From Ricinus communis (taxonomy: Eukaryota; Streptophyta; Magnoliopsida; Malpighiales; Euphorbiaceae): DNA of 64,000 nucleotides. Position 1 is the first letter of the stretch, and each line of letters opens with the position of its first letter. The translations under genes were made by a program, and so were the position numbers. The notes below the pieces were generated by a model that did no database searches, was not told the DNA's origin, and saw only the letters and a list, made by a program, of their open reading frames with translations. The stretch lies in assembly GCF_019578655.1 (NCBI RefSeq), contig NC_063257.1, positions 12,834,001-12,898,000 on the forward strand, in the 5' to 3' direction. This document shows, one piece after another, positions 1 through 12,199 of the stretch.

Positions 1-647
1 TTATTAAAAATATAAAAATTATAATAGAAAAATTAATAAAAAATATCAAATCATTTAATAGAATATTAAAATAAACAACACCTCAAATCTTGGAATTCAA
101 CGATCAAAGTTTGGACAGGTTATCTTCTTTTTTATCAATTTCATTCTTTCCAATTAGCATGCCAAAAACGTCTATTAATTTTTTTAAAAATAAAGAAATT
201 AAGAAGAACATAGCATATATATACTTAAATACCAGCAATACATTAATCTTAAAGAGCAATAAAAATAAATTTTTAAATCAAAAAGCATAAGGTACCTGTC
301 AAGATAGAGGTCTTGCCGCTATGTTTTTCTTAATTTTCAAAATTAGAAAGAATCAAACTTGTGTCTTGGTATATTAGAGTTAGCTATCTTAATCTTTTTT
401 TACCATTATTTTACTCAGAGATCTTATCATATATTTATTATTACTTATAATTCAATAATTTTATTTGTTAATCACGATCTCAAAATTTTTAATTAGATAA
501 ATCTGATTTTTTTTTAAAAAAAAGAATGAAATCAATATGCATGAATCTAATTTACATGCGCTACATACATAATATAATCACGCGCGTGCGCACGCAAACA
601 ATCTAAAATAACATAGAAAGTCAATAAAAATTAATAATTTATAGTAC

Positions 648-800
648 CTTCTCATCATCATCAAGAAGGACCATCTTAGTGCTTATCAATCTTTTGTCAT
701 TTTGAAAGTTCACATCCCATTATCTTGAAATTCTTGCCTTAATCTCCCAATCTTCTCCATGAGGGTTTAATTTTTCAATAAGGGCATGATTTTCATTCTC
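648..800 (-). pseudogene. Broken exon of an RPA1-like / DUF223 OB-fold protein
   Basis: Read on the minus strand from about 800 down to 648, one frame gives residues like ENHALIEKLNPHGEDWEIKA, then RISR, a stop codon, WDVNF and a final LISTKMVLLDDDEK. It ends at a GT donor (the complement of AC at 646-647). The pattern W-x-IKARISR-x-WD followed by STxMVLLDDDEK is that of the first OB fold of plant replication-protein-A-like DUF223 proteins, many of which travel with Helitrons. The in-frame TAA lies between ISR and WD, where the family has a coding residue, so this copy is probably dead. Weak further matches on the same strand (about 90-350, a stretch like IDVFGMLIGKNEIDKK) may be later exons. 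The family call is from memory of the motif and is moderately sure. Confidence 0.5.
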
Positions 801-999
801 CTTTCATTGGCTCCAAGAAAAATAGGAGAAATGCTAATAATATAATAGTTTTAACATAATAACAAAATATTATTAAAGAGAAAAGAAAGAAATGAAAAGC
901 TGTTAGGAACAAGTTTTGTCTGCAATTAAAGTTATTGGGCTTATTTAGAAGGCAAAATCCAAACAAAACGTGAAACCTCATATAAGTAACTATGATCAT

Positions 1000-1480
1000 A
1001 GTTTGCCCGGAACAGATTTAATCAAAATCTTGTTCGGTGCCAATTAAAACTGATAGGGTATCGAGCTTGTTGATTGGATTACGAAGGAAGACTGTGTGCT
1101 AAGAGGATCTAGAGCTAGTAGATCTTTTAGAGAATAACCTTGTTATTGTGAAACTGAAAGAATTAATTTTTCAACACAGTGAAAATCTTGCCCATTAGCT
1201 ACCCTACTTGATAGACTCTTCATATATAAAACGGCCCAGCCGGCGCTGCTCTAGCGTCTTCAAGCAGCGAAAGAAGTCCACGGAGCGGTAATAATAAATA
1301 TATTAATAAAAAAATTATGCGCGCAAAGCAGGTAGGTATCAAGGCACGAAGAACATTCTCAAAAGAAAAAAGGGCAGTCAACAACACAGCTAGCCTAAGA
1401 CGGCGGCGGTTAATAAAGGGCGTGGCTTGACTAGGAGCAATCGAAGACTGCCACAGTGACACTGAAGAAAATAACTAATC
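1000..1480. other. GC-rich island in AT-rich intergenic DNA
   Basis: About 1210-1470 is clearly richer in G+C than its surroundings, with runs such as GGCCCAGCCGGCGCTGC and CGGCGGCGG. No start, splice or domain pattern supports a gene. The minus-strand open frame across it reads as low-quality basic and hydrophobic residues. The composition resembles plant mitochondrial DNA, so a mitochondrial insertion is possible but unproven. The adjoining 1000-1200 holds a near-palindrome around GATCTAGAGCTAGTAGATC. Confidence 0.3.
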
Positions 1481-2640
1481 CAACATTGGTGTATAAATTT
1501 TAGATATTAAACTTAATTTATTATAATGTTATAGTTATTTTTACTAACATTAATTATTTTACTTGAGCTTATTCATCAATTAAATTCTGTATTTAATATT
1601 TATTTTTAAAATAAGCATATAATTTCTAAATTTTTAATTTTAATATCGTATTTTAATAAATTTTATTTTTGATGAGGTTATTAACCAAAAATAATTAATA
1701 TGGGTGTGATTTTTGGCCGTAATAATAAAAAAACAAGGCTGGATTTAGCATTAAGATTATTAATTCATTCAATAATTATAACATTGTCATTTTTTAATAT
1801 ATAATTTAACAATAAATATTCTTTTCTAATATTTTATTTATTTTTATTAAAATTCAGAGGAAGATTTGACAATTTAACCTCTTAATCTATCTCTTGTTTC
1901 TTTTTATTCTTTATCTTTTATTGTAAGAGTTGAAAGCATTTTAAATTTTAGATTTTTGAAATTTAAATAAAATAGTGAGAGAATAATTATTTTAAAGTAT
2001 ATAGAGATAAATTAATATTTTTAACATTGATTCAATTTTTTATTATTGAAATTATGGAAAAATTAATGAATTTTAATTGATAATTTTATTCAAAAACTAA
2101 AATTGAAATTAATATTAAAATAATATTAAAAAAAATAAAAACTACATATTAAACTTGAAACTAATATAAAGCAGGAGATTTATTTGAGAATTAAGCATTT
2201 CACTTACTTGCTCAAAGGTGTAAAGATCAAATAATAATTTTATTTATTGATTTGATATCAACTTTGGATAAAGTAGATAGTAATTAATTTTATAATAATA
2301 TAAAAAAAATTTATATAATAAAAACTATAAAGAAAACAAGTTTATTAGATAAAAAATAGGTAAAACTAGTAACTACTCCAATTTTAAAATGAAATTAAAA
2401 CCATTTAAATAGATTAAAAAGGAAAAGATATAAAAAATATTCATTTTTTATTTCTTACCAAATTTATGATATATTTTATTGTGTTATAATATAAAAGAAA
2501 ATTAATTTTTTTTCTTAGAATTTCGATGTTAATTTTTTATTTTTTAATTATTTTTGAATAAAACAATCAAAAATTAAAAAATAATCTAAAAAATTTAGAA
2601 AATAATATTTAAAAAAACAAAAAACAAAATTACACGGTAC
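1481..2640. other. AT-rich intergenic region, no gene seen
   Basis: This stretch is very AT-rich with many short poly-A and poly-T runs and stop codons in all frames. I see no conserved motif or terminal repeat. It is probably decayed repeat DNA upstream of QCR8. Confidence 0.6.
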
Positions 2641-2716
2641 AAATATTTTTTTTTTAATTCATCTTAGGGTACTTTTTGAAAAGTTTCGGGAAGAAAAAGG
2701 ACTTGCAAGATGTTCA

Positions 2717-2731
2717 TGGGCCTAATGGGCT
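2717..2731 (+). promoter_or_regulatory. Pair of site II elements upstream of QCR8
   Basis: TGGGCC at 2717-2722 and TGGGCT at 2726-2731 stand about 180 bp before the QCR8 start codon. Site II words (TGGGCY), bound by TCP factors, are known to be enriched in plant promoters of nuclear genes for respiratory-chain subunits. The pairing and position fit that role. The transcription start has not been located, so the sites could lie in the promoter or the early leader. Confidence 0.5.
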
Positions 2732-2901
2732 CAAAGTAATCTGGACTAGAAATGATCGAATTATTAATGGCTGCTGCTATTTCAGTCGTTTTATTGCCCT
2801 TCAAAATATAAAAGAAAATAAAGTGGACAAGAAGAAAAAAGAAGTGCGTTCAGGGCAAATCCATCTGTATAGGCAATTTTTGTTCGAATTCGATCGAGGA
2901 G

Positions 2902-3991
2902 ATGGGGAAGCAACCAGTGAGAATGAAGGCAGTGATATACTCACTTTCACCATTTCAACAGAAGGTAATGACAGGTCTCTGGAAAGATCTCCCTGACAAG
3001 ATCCACCACAAGGTCTCCGAGAACTGGATCAGCGCCACACTCCTTCTCGCCCCTCTTGTCGGCGTTTACTCGTATTTCCCTTTCTTCGTCTTCTTCTCCT
3101 TTTCATTTATCTTTTAATAGTTATTGTGTTTTGTTAAATTTGAATTTGAAAACCCTAATAATATTACCTGGATCTTCTTTTTATTTTCTAATGAGATTCT
3201 CATTTCTTGTATGATTTTAGGGATTATAGGTTACTATCGGGCTTGATTGCTGTTTTCCCCAGATTTTAGGGTTTTATATATCGAGTTGAATTGAATACCT
3301 TCCAGTCAAATCCCTAACGCAATTAATTACCTATATGATCTGTGATTATTTGTTGAAGTAAATTTGCTGTTTTTTTTTGGTAATTCGTGCTTATTTTATT
3401 TTAGTTCACTATGCTGTAATGTTTATGATTTGTAATGACCATTTTTGAGTACTCATAACTTTTAAAGGAACCTATATGGAACTACATAGATACATACCCG
3501 TTATTTCATGGACCGCTAGAGACCATTATTGAGTGCTCGAGGTGCTGCCAACCGACTATTGTTGGGGGTTATTGGTTGCTTGTGACTTCCACAGTTTTTT
3601 TTTTTTTTTCTTGTGAATTTTGTTTCCCGATAAGACTACAACGGAAAGATGAAGAGTTCTTATTTGCCAAACTTTCTCACGGAAACAGATGATGGTAATC
3701 ATCTCAAATTACTCCAGACACAAATATGTTCGAGCTTATTCCCAGTGTTGCAAGTAAAAATAAGTAACGGAGAATGATTAGATTTTTCGTGGAGATTGTT
3801 TTCATTATGTAATGAAAACTATAACTGCATAATGACCTGAGAACGTGTCTGTATGTGAAATATTTAACTTATGCTGTGCAGTTTTCTTATCATTAGTTGA
3901 GCTAATAATGTTTCTCTGCTCCATGTTTTGTAATCATTGCAGGTACGTGCAGAACTACCAGGAAAAGGAGAAGTTGGAGCACAGGTACTGA
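2902..3991 (+). CDS. QCR8: Cytochrome b-c1 complex subunit 8 (QCR8)
   Basis: Two exons, 2902-3071 and 3943-3991, join in frame with GT-AG borders to encode 72 residues, the usual length of plant QCR8. The product is the small ubiquinone-binding subunit of mitochondrial complex III. It sits in the inner membrane next to cytochrome b and contributes to assembly and stability of ubiquinol oxidation. Visible hallmarks are the start MGKQPVRMKAVIYSLSPFQQ, the stretch GLWKDLPDKIHHKVSENWIS, a single membrane segment of about residues 43-57, and the charged tail EKEKLEHRY. The splice falls inside the serine codon of VYSYVQNY. The ATG at 2902 gives the canonical N-terminus. A longer open frame beginning at 2676 in another frame is leader sequence, not protein. 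The intron is 871 bp and T-rich, as is usual in plants. The gene looks intact. Confidence 0.96.
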
Positions 3992-6900
3992 GGTCTCAGA
4001 TGCAGTTCAGGGATTGTTTACATTTTTGTGGAAAACTTCATATTTTTCTTGTTTTACTGGCAATAAGCTGAATGCTTGGCTGTTAGCTGCAGTTGCAGTT
4101 AGTTAGCAAACTTCTGTTTATGAATTTTTTTTATGCCAATGTTAAATCTAAATGTGTACTTGACATGTTGTCAGAATTGGTAAATACTCAGCATATATGG
4201 TCTTAAACTCTCTCCTATAACTGAATGCTTCTTCATCATCCATTGTGGCCCAATTATAAGATTAGCATGTTAAACTGTTTTCTAATGGAATTTGTGGCGT
4301 TTATTAGAAATGCCATGTTCTATTTCTTACATTAGTCATGGTCAGTTTGAGTCAATATTCTTGATTGTGGTCTTTTAATTTTTTCTTTTCCTGCTGATAG
4401 GAAGCCAAATGCATTGTTTTATTCTGTGATCATTGCTCTGTTGGGGAAGTTAGGTCCCAAATCTGTTGTATTTTGTGGACTTTATTAATCATAATAGGAT
4501 TTCTAATGTCTCTGATGTTTGATAGTGTCTGATATTCTATTGTGGAGCTAATTCAGAACCTCATACAGACCAAAAGGTAACTAAGCCATAAAAACTTTGT
4601 TTTGGAGGTATCTTACTGCTCTAGTGAGTCATTTGCACGCCTTTGCTCAATCTCTTTGGGGAACATTTTCTATGGTTAAGTTGATGTCTATTTCATCATT
4701 CCAATAACACTTAGGTTATGTTTGGTATGACGAAATAATGTAATGTAATAATCATTTTATTACCATATTTGGTTATAGCAAAAAACTTTATGCAATATAA
4801 TATAATCGCAGTTTTTATTTTAATATTTAATTTATTTATAATAGTTAGTTTAGAAATAAAATATTAAAACAACCTACTTAATTGAATTTATTAATTTCCT
4901 TTCGGTCGTTGCTGGAATTCAGTCGCATTCGACGGAATTCAAGCCTGCCAGGAAAACATCCTACTAAACATAACCTTAATTGTAGTTAGATTGCTTTTCT
5001 GCCATCTGCGGATGCTCTCAATTACATTTCAGAGGGATGGGCACAATCTATAGTATTTTGATTATAATCATGGCCTGATTATTGATAGATCAATCTGTAT
5101 GCTTGGTTTAACTGGTTGGTGACTTAGTGTTCTTGTGGACTACAGAGTCAAAGCTCATGCTCTTTTTCCTTTTTCAGAAAATTACACTACCTGCACCTTT
5201 TTTTTTTTAATTTTTTTTTTTTTTACTTTTATATTACGGTTTTTAGATTTTTATGTTTTTATAGTCCATTGTTTATTTTGTACGCTTCTTTTTTTTTTTT
5301 TTCTTTTTTTTTTATTTTTTGATTTCCTTTCCTTCTCTTATAATTTTCTTGAGTTTTCCTTTTATTCTCACTATTGCTTAAAAATTAGAGAATTTTTTCT
5401 TGATGCAATTTTGAATTTTACAACTTCCATTTAGCAGTCAATACTATCATTTTCTCCTTGATTTTATTTATTAAAATATTAAACTTACTGATTATTTTCT
5501 TTCAATTTGCTTTTAGTTCCTCTTATATTTGAACTTTTCGTCATTGAAGAAACTATTATTGCTGCTGCCGATAATAATAGTTTCCAAAAGAAACTAAGAT
5601 TATGCTTTTAGATACCTATTTGGTTCAATGTTGATTTCTTTGTTATTTGCAATAGTTTTTTTTTTTGTAAAAAAAAGGATTAATGTTATATTTTATAGAA
5701 GTTACTTCATTGATTCTATTATTGTCTCTATTCTCAAGTTTTCAAGTTAAAAGAGAGAGAAGTGCTTGTGTAGTTTGAGAGTTGACAAATTGAGAAGGTA
5801 ATAAGAGAAAATAAATGAATTTTTCATGGTAATTTGGTCTTACGCCTGTGTTTGCTTTAAGAATATTGCTTAGTTAATTCTAATTATTAATTTGAAATTT
5901 AGGAAAAAAATCTATCTTTTTTTTTATTCGGGTAAATATGATCTTATTATATTATATTAACTCATGCAGTGGATAACTAAAATTTTGAATTTTTAAAAAG
6001 TAAAATACAAATTTTGTTAGATTTTTTTAATTGGATCTTTAGAAAATAAATATTTGTAATTTTTTTTAATTATTTTTGGACTGTACTACTCTTATAGATG
6101 TATGGTTCTTTTTAACGGTAAAAATTATGTGTAATTATGGTTTTTAAACAAGAAGCTGATGGATATCAATTGTGTTGTCTTCTTATGCAAAATCCAAGAA
6201 AAATAATGTAAATATCATGTGTTTTTTTTTTTCATGTATTGTAGATGACAAGAAGTATTTTTATGGTTTTATTAATAGGCTTAGTAATATGAGTGTTTAC
6301 TTGAAGCTATGTAGGTACCATTTTTTCTTAGATATAGTTTAAATTGTAAATTTTAGTTGATTGAATTTGTTATGAATAATTTATATATATTTAGAAAATT
6401 TATTGCTTTAATCTAAATGTGTAAGTGTTAGTCTTTTTACACCAAAAGTATTTTTGGATATAAAAGATATTTGAATATGAATATTTTATACTTTGAAATT
6501 AATGTTTAATATATACTCTATTATTTAAAATTAATAAATATGTTTCAATCATCTATTGTTTGATATATTAAGTAGGGACATGGTAAATTATAAGACTCTG
6601 GTCTATGTAATTATATGGTCCTATCTAGGTATAAATATGCATCAAATATTGTCTGTATCTTTTTAAAATAATTTATGTTTATTAAATTTGTAATAAATGT
6701 TTATTAATTTATGTTCATTAAACAAATATTGAATTTTTATTGTTTAAACGTTAATTGTTCATATTTTTTTAACTTAATTTTATTGAAAAGATATTATACC
6801 ACAATATAAATATTTGTAGTTCAACTTTAGTTTGATATTTTTTTTTTTATTTACTAAGTATAAGAACGATTTACATACTCAAATGGTGTAATTTATATAT

Positions 6901-8840
6901 TCGTAATGTATTTAGAATATGTATTGTTAACTATGGCGTTCGTCCTTTGGTATGAAAATAAATGTTATATCAAAATTTAAATACCTCTTTACTTTTCAAT
7001 GGGCATTGTAGTGAAAAAATAAATATTATGTCCATATCTATATAACAAAAATATAAAAAATGATTTAAAATTTAAACGAATAAAATTCAATAAAAATTAA
7101 AGTTATATATCTAAAATAAACTCATTATACACTTAATATATACTATTTACTGTATATCTTAAAAGTTATTTTATATTTATGTATTCTTTTAGCTACACTT
7201 AGTCTAAATTCTACATTTTTCAATTACATTAGCTTCAATTGTACAAATATATATATAATTGAAATTAAAATTTCCAGTTCGATTTGCTTATTTAGCTGGT
7301 TTAATTGTTTTGGTCTTGAATCAATTTTTTAGAATCTTCACTTTTTCTATCGTTCTTATTAAGAGATTTTTTTATATATATAGTTTATTTTCTTGTGTTA
7401 AATGCTATGAATCAAGTAATGAATAGTAATATATATCACAAATAAATTTTATACATTTTTTGCAAAACGTAATTTTTATATTTGACTTGTCATTTTGAAA
7501 TGTTAAAGTTTGAAACTACATAATTTTTAAATTAATTAATTAAAGATTATTGTAACTCTTTATAATATATATATATATATATATATAAATTTAAATGAAA
7601 TAGTTGAATGAGATCAAATTTAAAATTTAAAATTATTTGATTCTTATGTAATATTAGTTTTTTTGTATAACTAAACCTTTTAAGAGAATGCATATATGTT
7701 TTTATGGTATCTCTATGTATTAGAGCAAGCTTTTTCTTTATTTTATTTTATCTTTTCTAGAATATATGTGTGAAGAGAATTATATATGAGCATTGATTGA
7801 ATGGGAGGCTTGATGTAACCTTTTTACGGGGTGTTTTTGGTGGTGGGTATAAAAATTACTCTTTTATGTTTTGAGCATAATTTTGTTAACTTTTAAAAGT
7901 CTGAGTGTAAAAATTTATTGATTTAGTTTTTTGAGGCGTTTATATAGAATTCTCTTTCCATTTTGATTGTTGCAATGATTATCTATTATGGATGCCCATC
8001 TAAATCTTTTCCTTTGCATCAAATTTTTAAAATTCTCTTAGAAATGAATTTAATTATAAGAAAACATGCATGTGGTTTTATTGTTGTGCTAACTTCAAGA
8101 AAATATATGAATATTAAAATAAGGGAAGGTACGGTAAGTAAATTTCAAAATAAATTCAAAAATCCTATATATATATATATATATATTATTAACCTAGATG
8201 ATTTATGATAAGACTAAAGTCTCTAATTTTGATCTTGATACTCAAATTGAGTATTGATTTAATAAACTTTTAAGTGTTGCTTGTGTATATCATGGTTCAA
8301 AATCCAAGTCTATCTGAAAATCACAATCACGTTTCTCAAAGCTCAACCGTAAAAATCTCAAATTTGAGGATAGAAGCTATTGAAAATTTCAGGATGAAAA
8401 TCGTGACCACACCCATAAAAGTGCAATTACGAAAGTGAAAACTTCTGAGGCAAAAGCTATTGGTTCTTTAAAGTTAAAAATTGCGATCGTGAAATTCATG
8501 AAGGGTGCAAACCGCCAACGGTTACATTTGAAGCAACCAATGTCTTTGTGCCATGTTAGATAGCCATTTGAGTCTTTTTAAGATTCGCCATTTACGATTT
8601 GCATTCTGATACTGCATTTAATGCATGGTCTTAAAGCAAAAGATTGTGTGTATTTTAGAATACATGTGTAATGGCTCTTTGAGGTTGGTATGCTAAAAAA
8701 AACTTTAAAGACCTTAAATGGTTGAAAAATAACCTCCCCAAGCTTAAACTTATCGTGCATTAATTTTCTTCCTTTTTGCAATCAATTTTACTATCTTTGG
8801 TCGTTGTAAGAGTTAGAATGCTCTTGTGAGGTTTGAGTGT
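3992..8840. other. Intergenic region after QCR8, mostly decayed repeats
   Basis: No gene is supported here. The first few hundred bases are the likely 3' UTR of QCR8. A MITE lies at 4711-4978, a strong inverted repeat at 5549-5584, and AT dinucleotide runs at about 7565-7587 and 8166-8187. The open frame at 5135-5434 is T-rich and reads as poly-phenylalanine, which is a composition artefact. About 8290-8820 is less AT-rich and looks like part of a degenerate retroelement, but I cannot identify a domain. Confidence 0.55.
4711..4978. mobile_element. Tourist-like (PIF/Harbinger) MITE
   Basis: The left end GGTTATGTTTGGTA (4714-4727) and the right end TACTAAACATAACC (4962-4975) are inverted repeats matching at 13 of 14 positions. 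Both ends are flanked by TTA (4711-4713 and 4976-4978). A TTA target duplication with a TIR containing a TTTGG core is the signature of Tourist/PIF-Harbinger MITEs. The 262-bp body has no coding capacity. Its more GC-rich right half (ACGGAATTC-type words) differs from the AT-rich left half and may be a second insertion. Confidence 0.7.
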
Positions 8841-8844
8841 TAGC

Positions 8845-9697
8845 CCAAACACTTGAATTGGATTTAAGAGTTATCCTAGATAAAACTTTAGTAAGGGTTG
8901 TGTGAGAGCCATGAACACAAGTTTAAAAGGTTAGGTTTGAACCCTAAACACTGAGTTTGAAGTGAGCTTATAAAAGCTCTTTTTTAATAAATTAAGTACA
9001 TAGTGAATACCTAATGAGAGATTGAGTAGTGGATGTGGAATTGATTAATACCCGAACTATAATAAATTCTTGTTGTTCTTTCTTTTCTACTTCTTTCTTT
9101 CTATTATTAATTTTTTTAATTCCCTTCCATTTTACAATTTACCAATTCAATCTCCTTGTTGGTGCATAAGGGCAAATAATATATATATTCGTTATAAATT
9201 CCATATATTTATTAGTTTTAAATCTTAAAAATTCATAGTTCATATATTTAACAACATCTATTACATTTTTGGTGTGAACTCTAAATACTGATTTGAGAGT
9301 TATCCTAGGTAAAACTCTTGTAAGAGTTGTGTGCGAGATATAAACACAAGTGTAAAAGGTTTGGTGTGAACCCTAAACACTGAGTTTGAAGTGAGCTTGT
9401 AAGAGCTCTTTTTTAATAAATTAAATATAAAATGAATATCTAATTAGAGATTGAGTAGTGGATGTAGGATTGATTAATACCCGAACTATTATAAATTCTT
9501 ATTGTTCTTTCTTTTCTACTTCTTTTCTTTCTATTATTAATTTTTTAACTCCCATCCATTTTACAGTTTACCAATTCAATCTCCTTGTTGATGCGTAAGG
9601 GCAAATAATATATATATTAGTTATAAATTTTATATATATTAGTTTTAAATCTTAAGAATTCATAGTTCATATATTTAACAACATTTAATACATTTTT
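8845..9697. repeat. Tandem duplication of a ~428-bp LTR-like unit
   Basis: Two copies of about 428 bp lie head to tail: about 8845-9270 and about 9273-9697. The word GAGTTATCCTAG recurs at 8868 and 9297, and CATTTTT ends the copies at 9270 and 9697. Both contain CCCTAAACACTGAGTTTGAA, GTGGATGT, then TACCCGAACTAT and a pyrimidine-rich tract TTCTTTCTTTTCTACTT. That order resembles the 3' part of plant copia LTRs. No internal element sequence is visible next to them, so they are probably orphan LTR pieces. Confidence 0.65.
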
Positions 9698-9789
9698 ATG
9701 TTAAATCTTATATATTATTAACTAATATTATAAAAAATTAAACACTAAATTATACACTTTAAAATAAAAATGATATTTTATAGGCAAAA

Positions 9790-11700
9790 ATCATAATTAG
9801 GCTTCTAAATTTGTACATGGTTTTGGATCTAGATCCTTGTGGGTAACAGTTACGAGCGCGCACCCAAGTGTCTCTAGCGACAATGGCACCACAAGACTTT
9901 TCAACTTAATTAAGACATGCTAACTAGTCACAAATATTAGCGCAAATAAAGGGAGTCGCCATCCGGATAATTCTTTGGGATATTTTACTAATTTAGTGGC
10001 GTATTAAATTCCATAAGGAAGTTTCGCCACATCTAGAGATGGTTCCGGAAGCCAACTTCCTTATTTGTATATCCCTAGTTTCAATTTTATAATTTAATGG
10101 CCTATTTTCTATAAATGTAATATAAATATTTCTACACTTCAAGTACTACAGCATGTGAGATCTACCTAAGTTTAGCCAATTTTAGTTTTAGCACAATTTT
10201 TTCTTTTATGTAGTTAGCCTAAATTAACTATTCAATTATGTACAAAGAGACCCACCTAGTCTAGACCAATTATAAATTATGTTTGATTACCAAATATTTA
10301 TCCTAAGTAGGCTACAATTTACATGCCAAGGGCCTATTCAGTCGTCCTATTCTAAGTGGTTTGATTGATTAACTTTAACATGGCAAAACACATCTAAGTC
10401 TAATTAATTTTATTTTTAGGCCTAGTTACAATTTTATTAACCTTATGAGTTACAGGTTTCATGCTAAAATCCAAATTAAAAGTCCTAAGTCTAGATGTCC
10501 AATTTGATTAATAATCATAGAGTCAGCTATTTGTCATTCATCCATTAAAATAAAGCAGAAAAAATAAATTAAGATAAAGAAAGCAGTAAAATTAATTATT
10601 ACAACTCTTCTTACAACTAATAAACTTAAGAAAAACGATTAAACTAAGTCACAATTGGCAAAAATCAGCAAAAGGGCTTGCAAATTTGTCAATTAGGGCA
10701 ATTTAGAGCGAACAACCGATTGATGACATCACAGAATTGATCAGCTTGACGCATAGCCGATCGGCTCTAAGCTCTTGCTCAACCCGATTTTACTTGGTTT
10801 AAGGTCTTTTCCCACCTGAAATCCTATTTACATGCAAAACACATAAAATATGATTAATATATGTAAAAAGGCATGAAATAAATAAAATGGTTGATTTTAA
10901 AACAAAAACAAGTAAAACTACCAAAAATAAATTTACAGTAGACAAAAACTTTTTTATGGAAATTCTCTAAAATTAATCATGGATCCGAAATTAGGTCTAA
11001 TCATTTGTACATGCATATCATCGTCAAAATAAAGTAATCCTAACATGCTATCCTACACATATGATCATCAAACCTATAACCCGACATGTTATGAGATTCA
11101 AAACACAACATGCAAACATAGAGATATCTAAGATTACTAAAACTCTAGATCTAAACATACAAAACATCACAAATAGCATAAATTCATCCTAACATATTTC
11201 AAGTAACATAAAATTAAAAGAAAAAAGTAGAGAGGATGCTAATGATGTTGCATTTAAAACCCTCAGGTTGTCATCGTATTGTATTGATCCTCGAGTCTCT
11301 GGTGATGAGGAGGATGCAGAATCGAATATGGATACAAATCTATAGTTTTTGGCATTTTTTTTATGGTAGTTGATCTTTGAGAAAAGTCTTTTTTTTTTTT
11401 TGAAAAATCTATTATCGTTTTATAAGAGTTGATAGAAAAAGGGAGTTCTTAGTTATTAACTATTCTCTTGAGGCTAATGATTACTGCGAATTAATAGCTA
11501 ACATTTGCTAAAAGCAGCTAACCTTAAATTTGGAGTCTCACTTTCTCTTTATAGGGAAAGGTTTAAGAAATCTTAAAGGCTCTTAATATATGTTCTCAAC
11601 TTTTAATGAATATCTAAAATATTTAATTTTTGGATTTATTATGAGTGTTTATTAATAAAAACTTGTTTAGTTCATTAAAAATCCATAATATTCAAATAAA
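9790..11700. other. Degenerate repeat region, no gene
   Basis: This has mixed composition with no usable reading frame. About 9830-10080 holds phrases such as GAGCGCGCACCCAAGTG and GGGAGTCGCCATCCGGAT that recall long dispersed plant retroelement sequences. About 10660-10850 holds another non-AT patch. I cannot name a family from the sequence alone. Confidence 0.4.
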
Positions 11701-11756
11701 TGTATTTTTTGGCATTTTATATTGAAAAAGGATAATAAAATGACATAGGGCCAAAA

Positions 11757-12180
11757 ATTTTAAGCCCACCAGACTATAATTTTTTAGTACAAGCCCGGCC
11801 CAGCCCGAACCCATAAAAAGCCCTTAATTCTCGGGCCGGGCTTGGAATTTATATAAAAACTCAAGCCCGGCCTGATGTCTAGTTTAGTTAGTAAAAAAAA
11901 ATGTCATACTTAGCACTCAAACCAATGACCTTCAACTTATAATTAAGTGCCAATACCACTTAGCTACCTATTATTTTTGTTTATAGTTTTATTGTTATTA
12001 ATAATATATTAATCAAAACAAAACCCTAAATCTAAATGTAACTACAATTTGGGACAAATTTAATAATTGGTCGGGTCGGGCCGGACTTTTTAAAAAATTT
12101 TGGGCTCGGGCTTGGGCTCAGAGATATCAAAAATTCCCGGGCTCGGGCTTGTCCAAAATCGCAGTCTATTCGAGTACAAA
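11757..12180. mobile_element. Fold-back repeat with GGGCC/CGGGCTT-rich arms
   Basis: The left arm (about 11757-11875) is rich in AAGCCCGGCCCAGCCCGAAC-type words. The right arm (about 12070-12170) carries the complementary set, GGTCGGGTCGGGCC and GGGCTCGGGCTTGGGCTC. The two arms can pair over a spacer of about 200 bp. Such GGGCC-rich fold-backs are common non-autonomous repeats in plant genomes. The exact ends and any target duplication are not clear. The spacer contains a tRNA-like sequence listed separately. Confidence 0.5.
11911..11970 (-). repeat. tRNA-like sequence (SINE head or tRNA relic)
   Basis: On the minus strand this reads GTAGCTAAGTGGTATTGGC, close to the pol III box A consensus TRGCNNAGTGG, followed about 35 bases later by GGTCATTGGTTTGAGTGC, close to box B GGTTCGANTCC. 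A self-complementary ACTTAATTATAAGT lies where an anticodon arm would be. This spacing is that of a tRNA or a tRNA-derived SINE head. No acceptor stem is intact, so it is not a working tRNA gene. Confidence 0.45.
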
Positions 12181-12199
12181 TTTGTGAGCCAATTGGCTC

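Noticed and set aside
1220..1462. 80-codon minus-strand frame in the GC-rich island
   Set aside because: Basic and hydrophobic composition without any recognised motif; more likely a side effect of local GC content.
2676..2996. 106-codon frame overlapping the QCR8 start in another frame
   Set aside because: The QCR8 frame is certain, and this one covers leader sequence and lacks family features.
5135..5434. 99-codon open frame rich in Phe and Leu
   Set aside because: It arises from poly-T tracts. No homology, no promoter or splice context.
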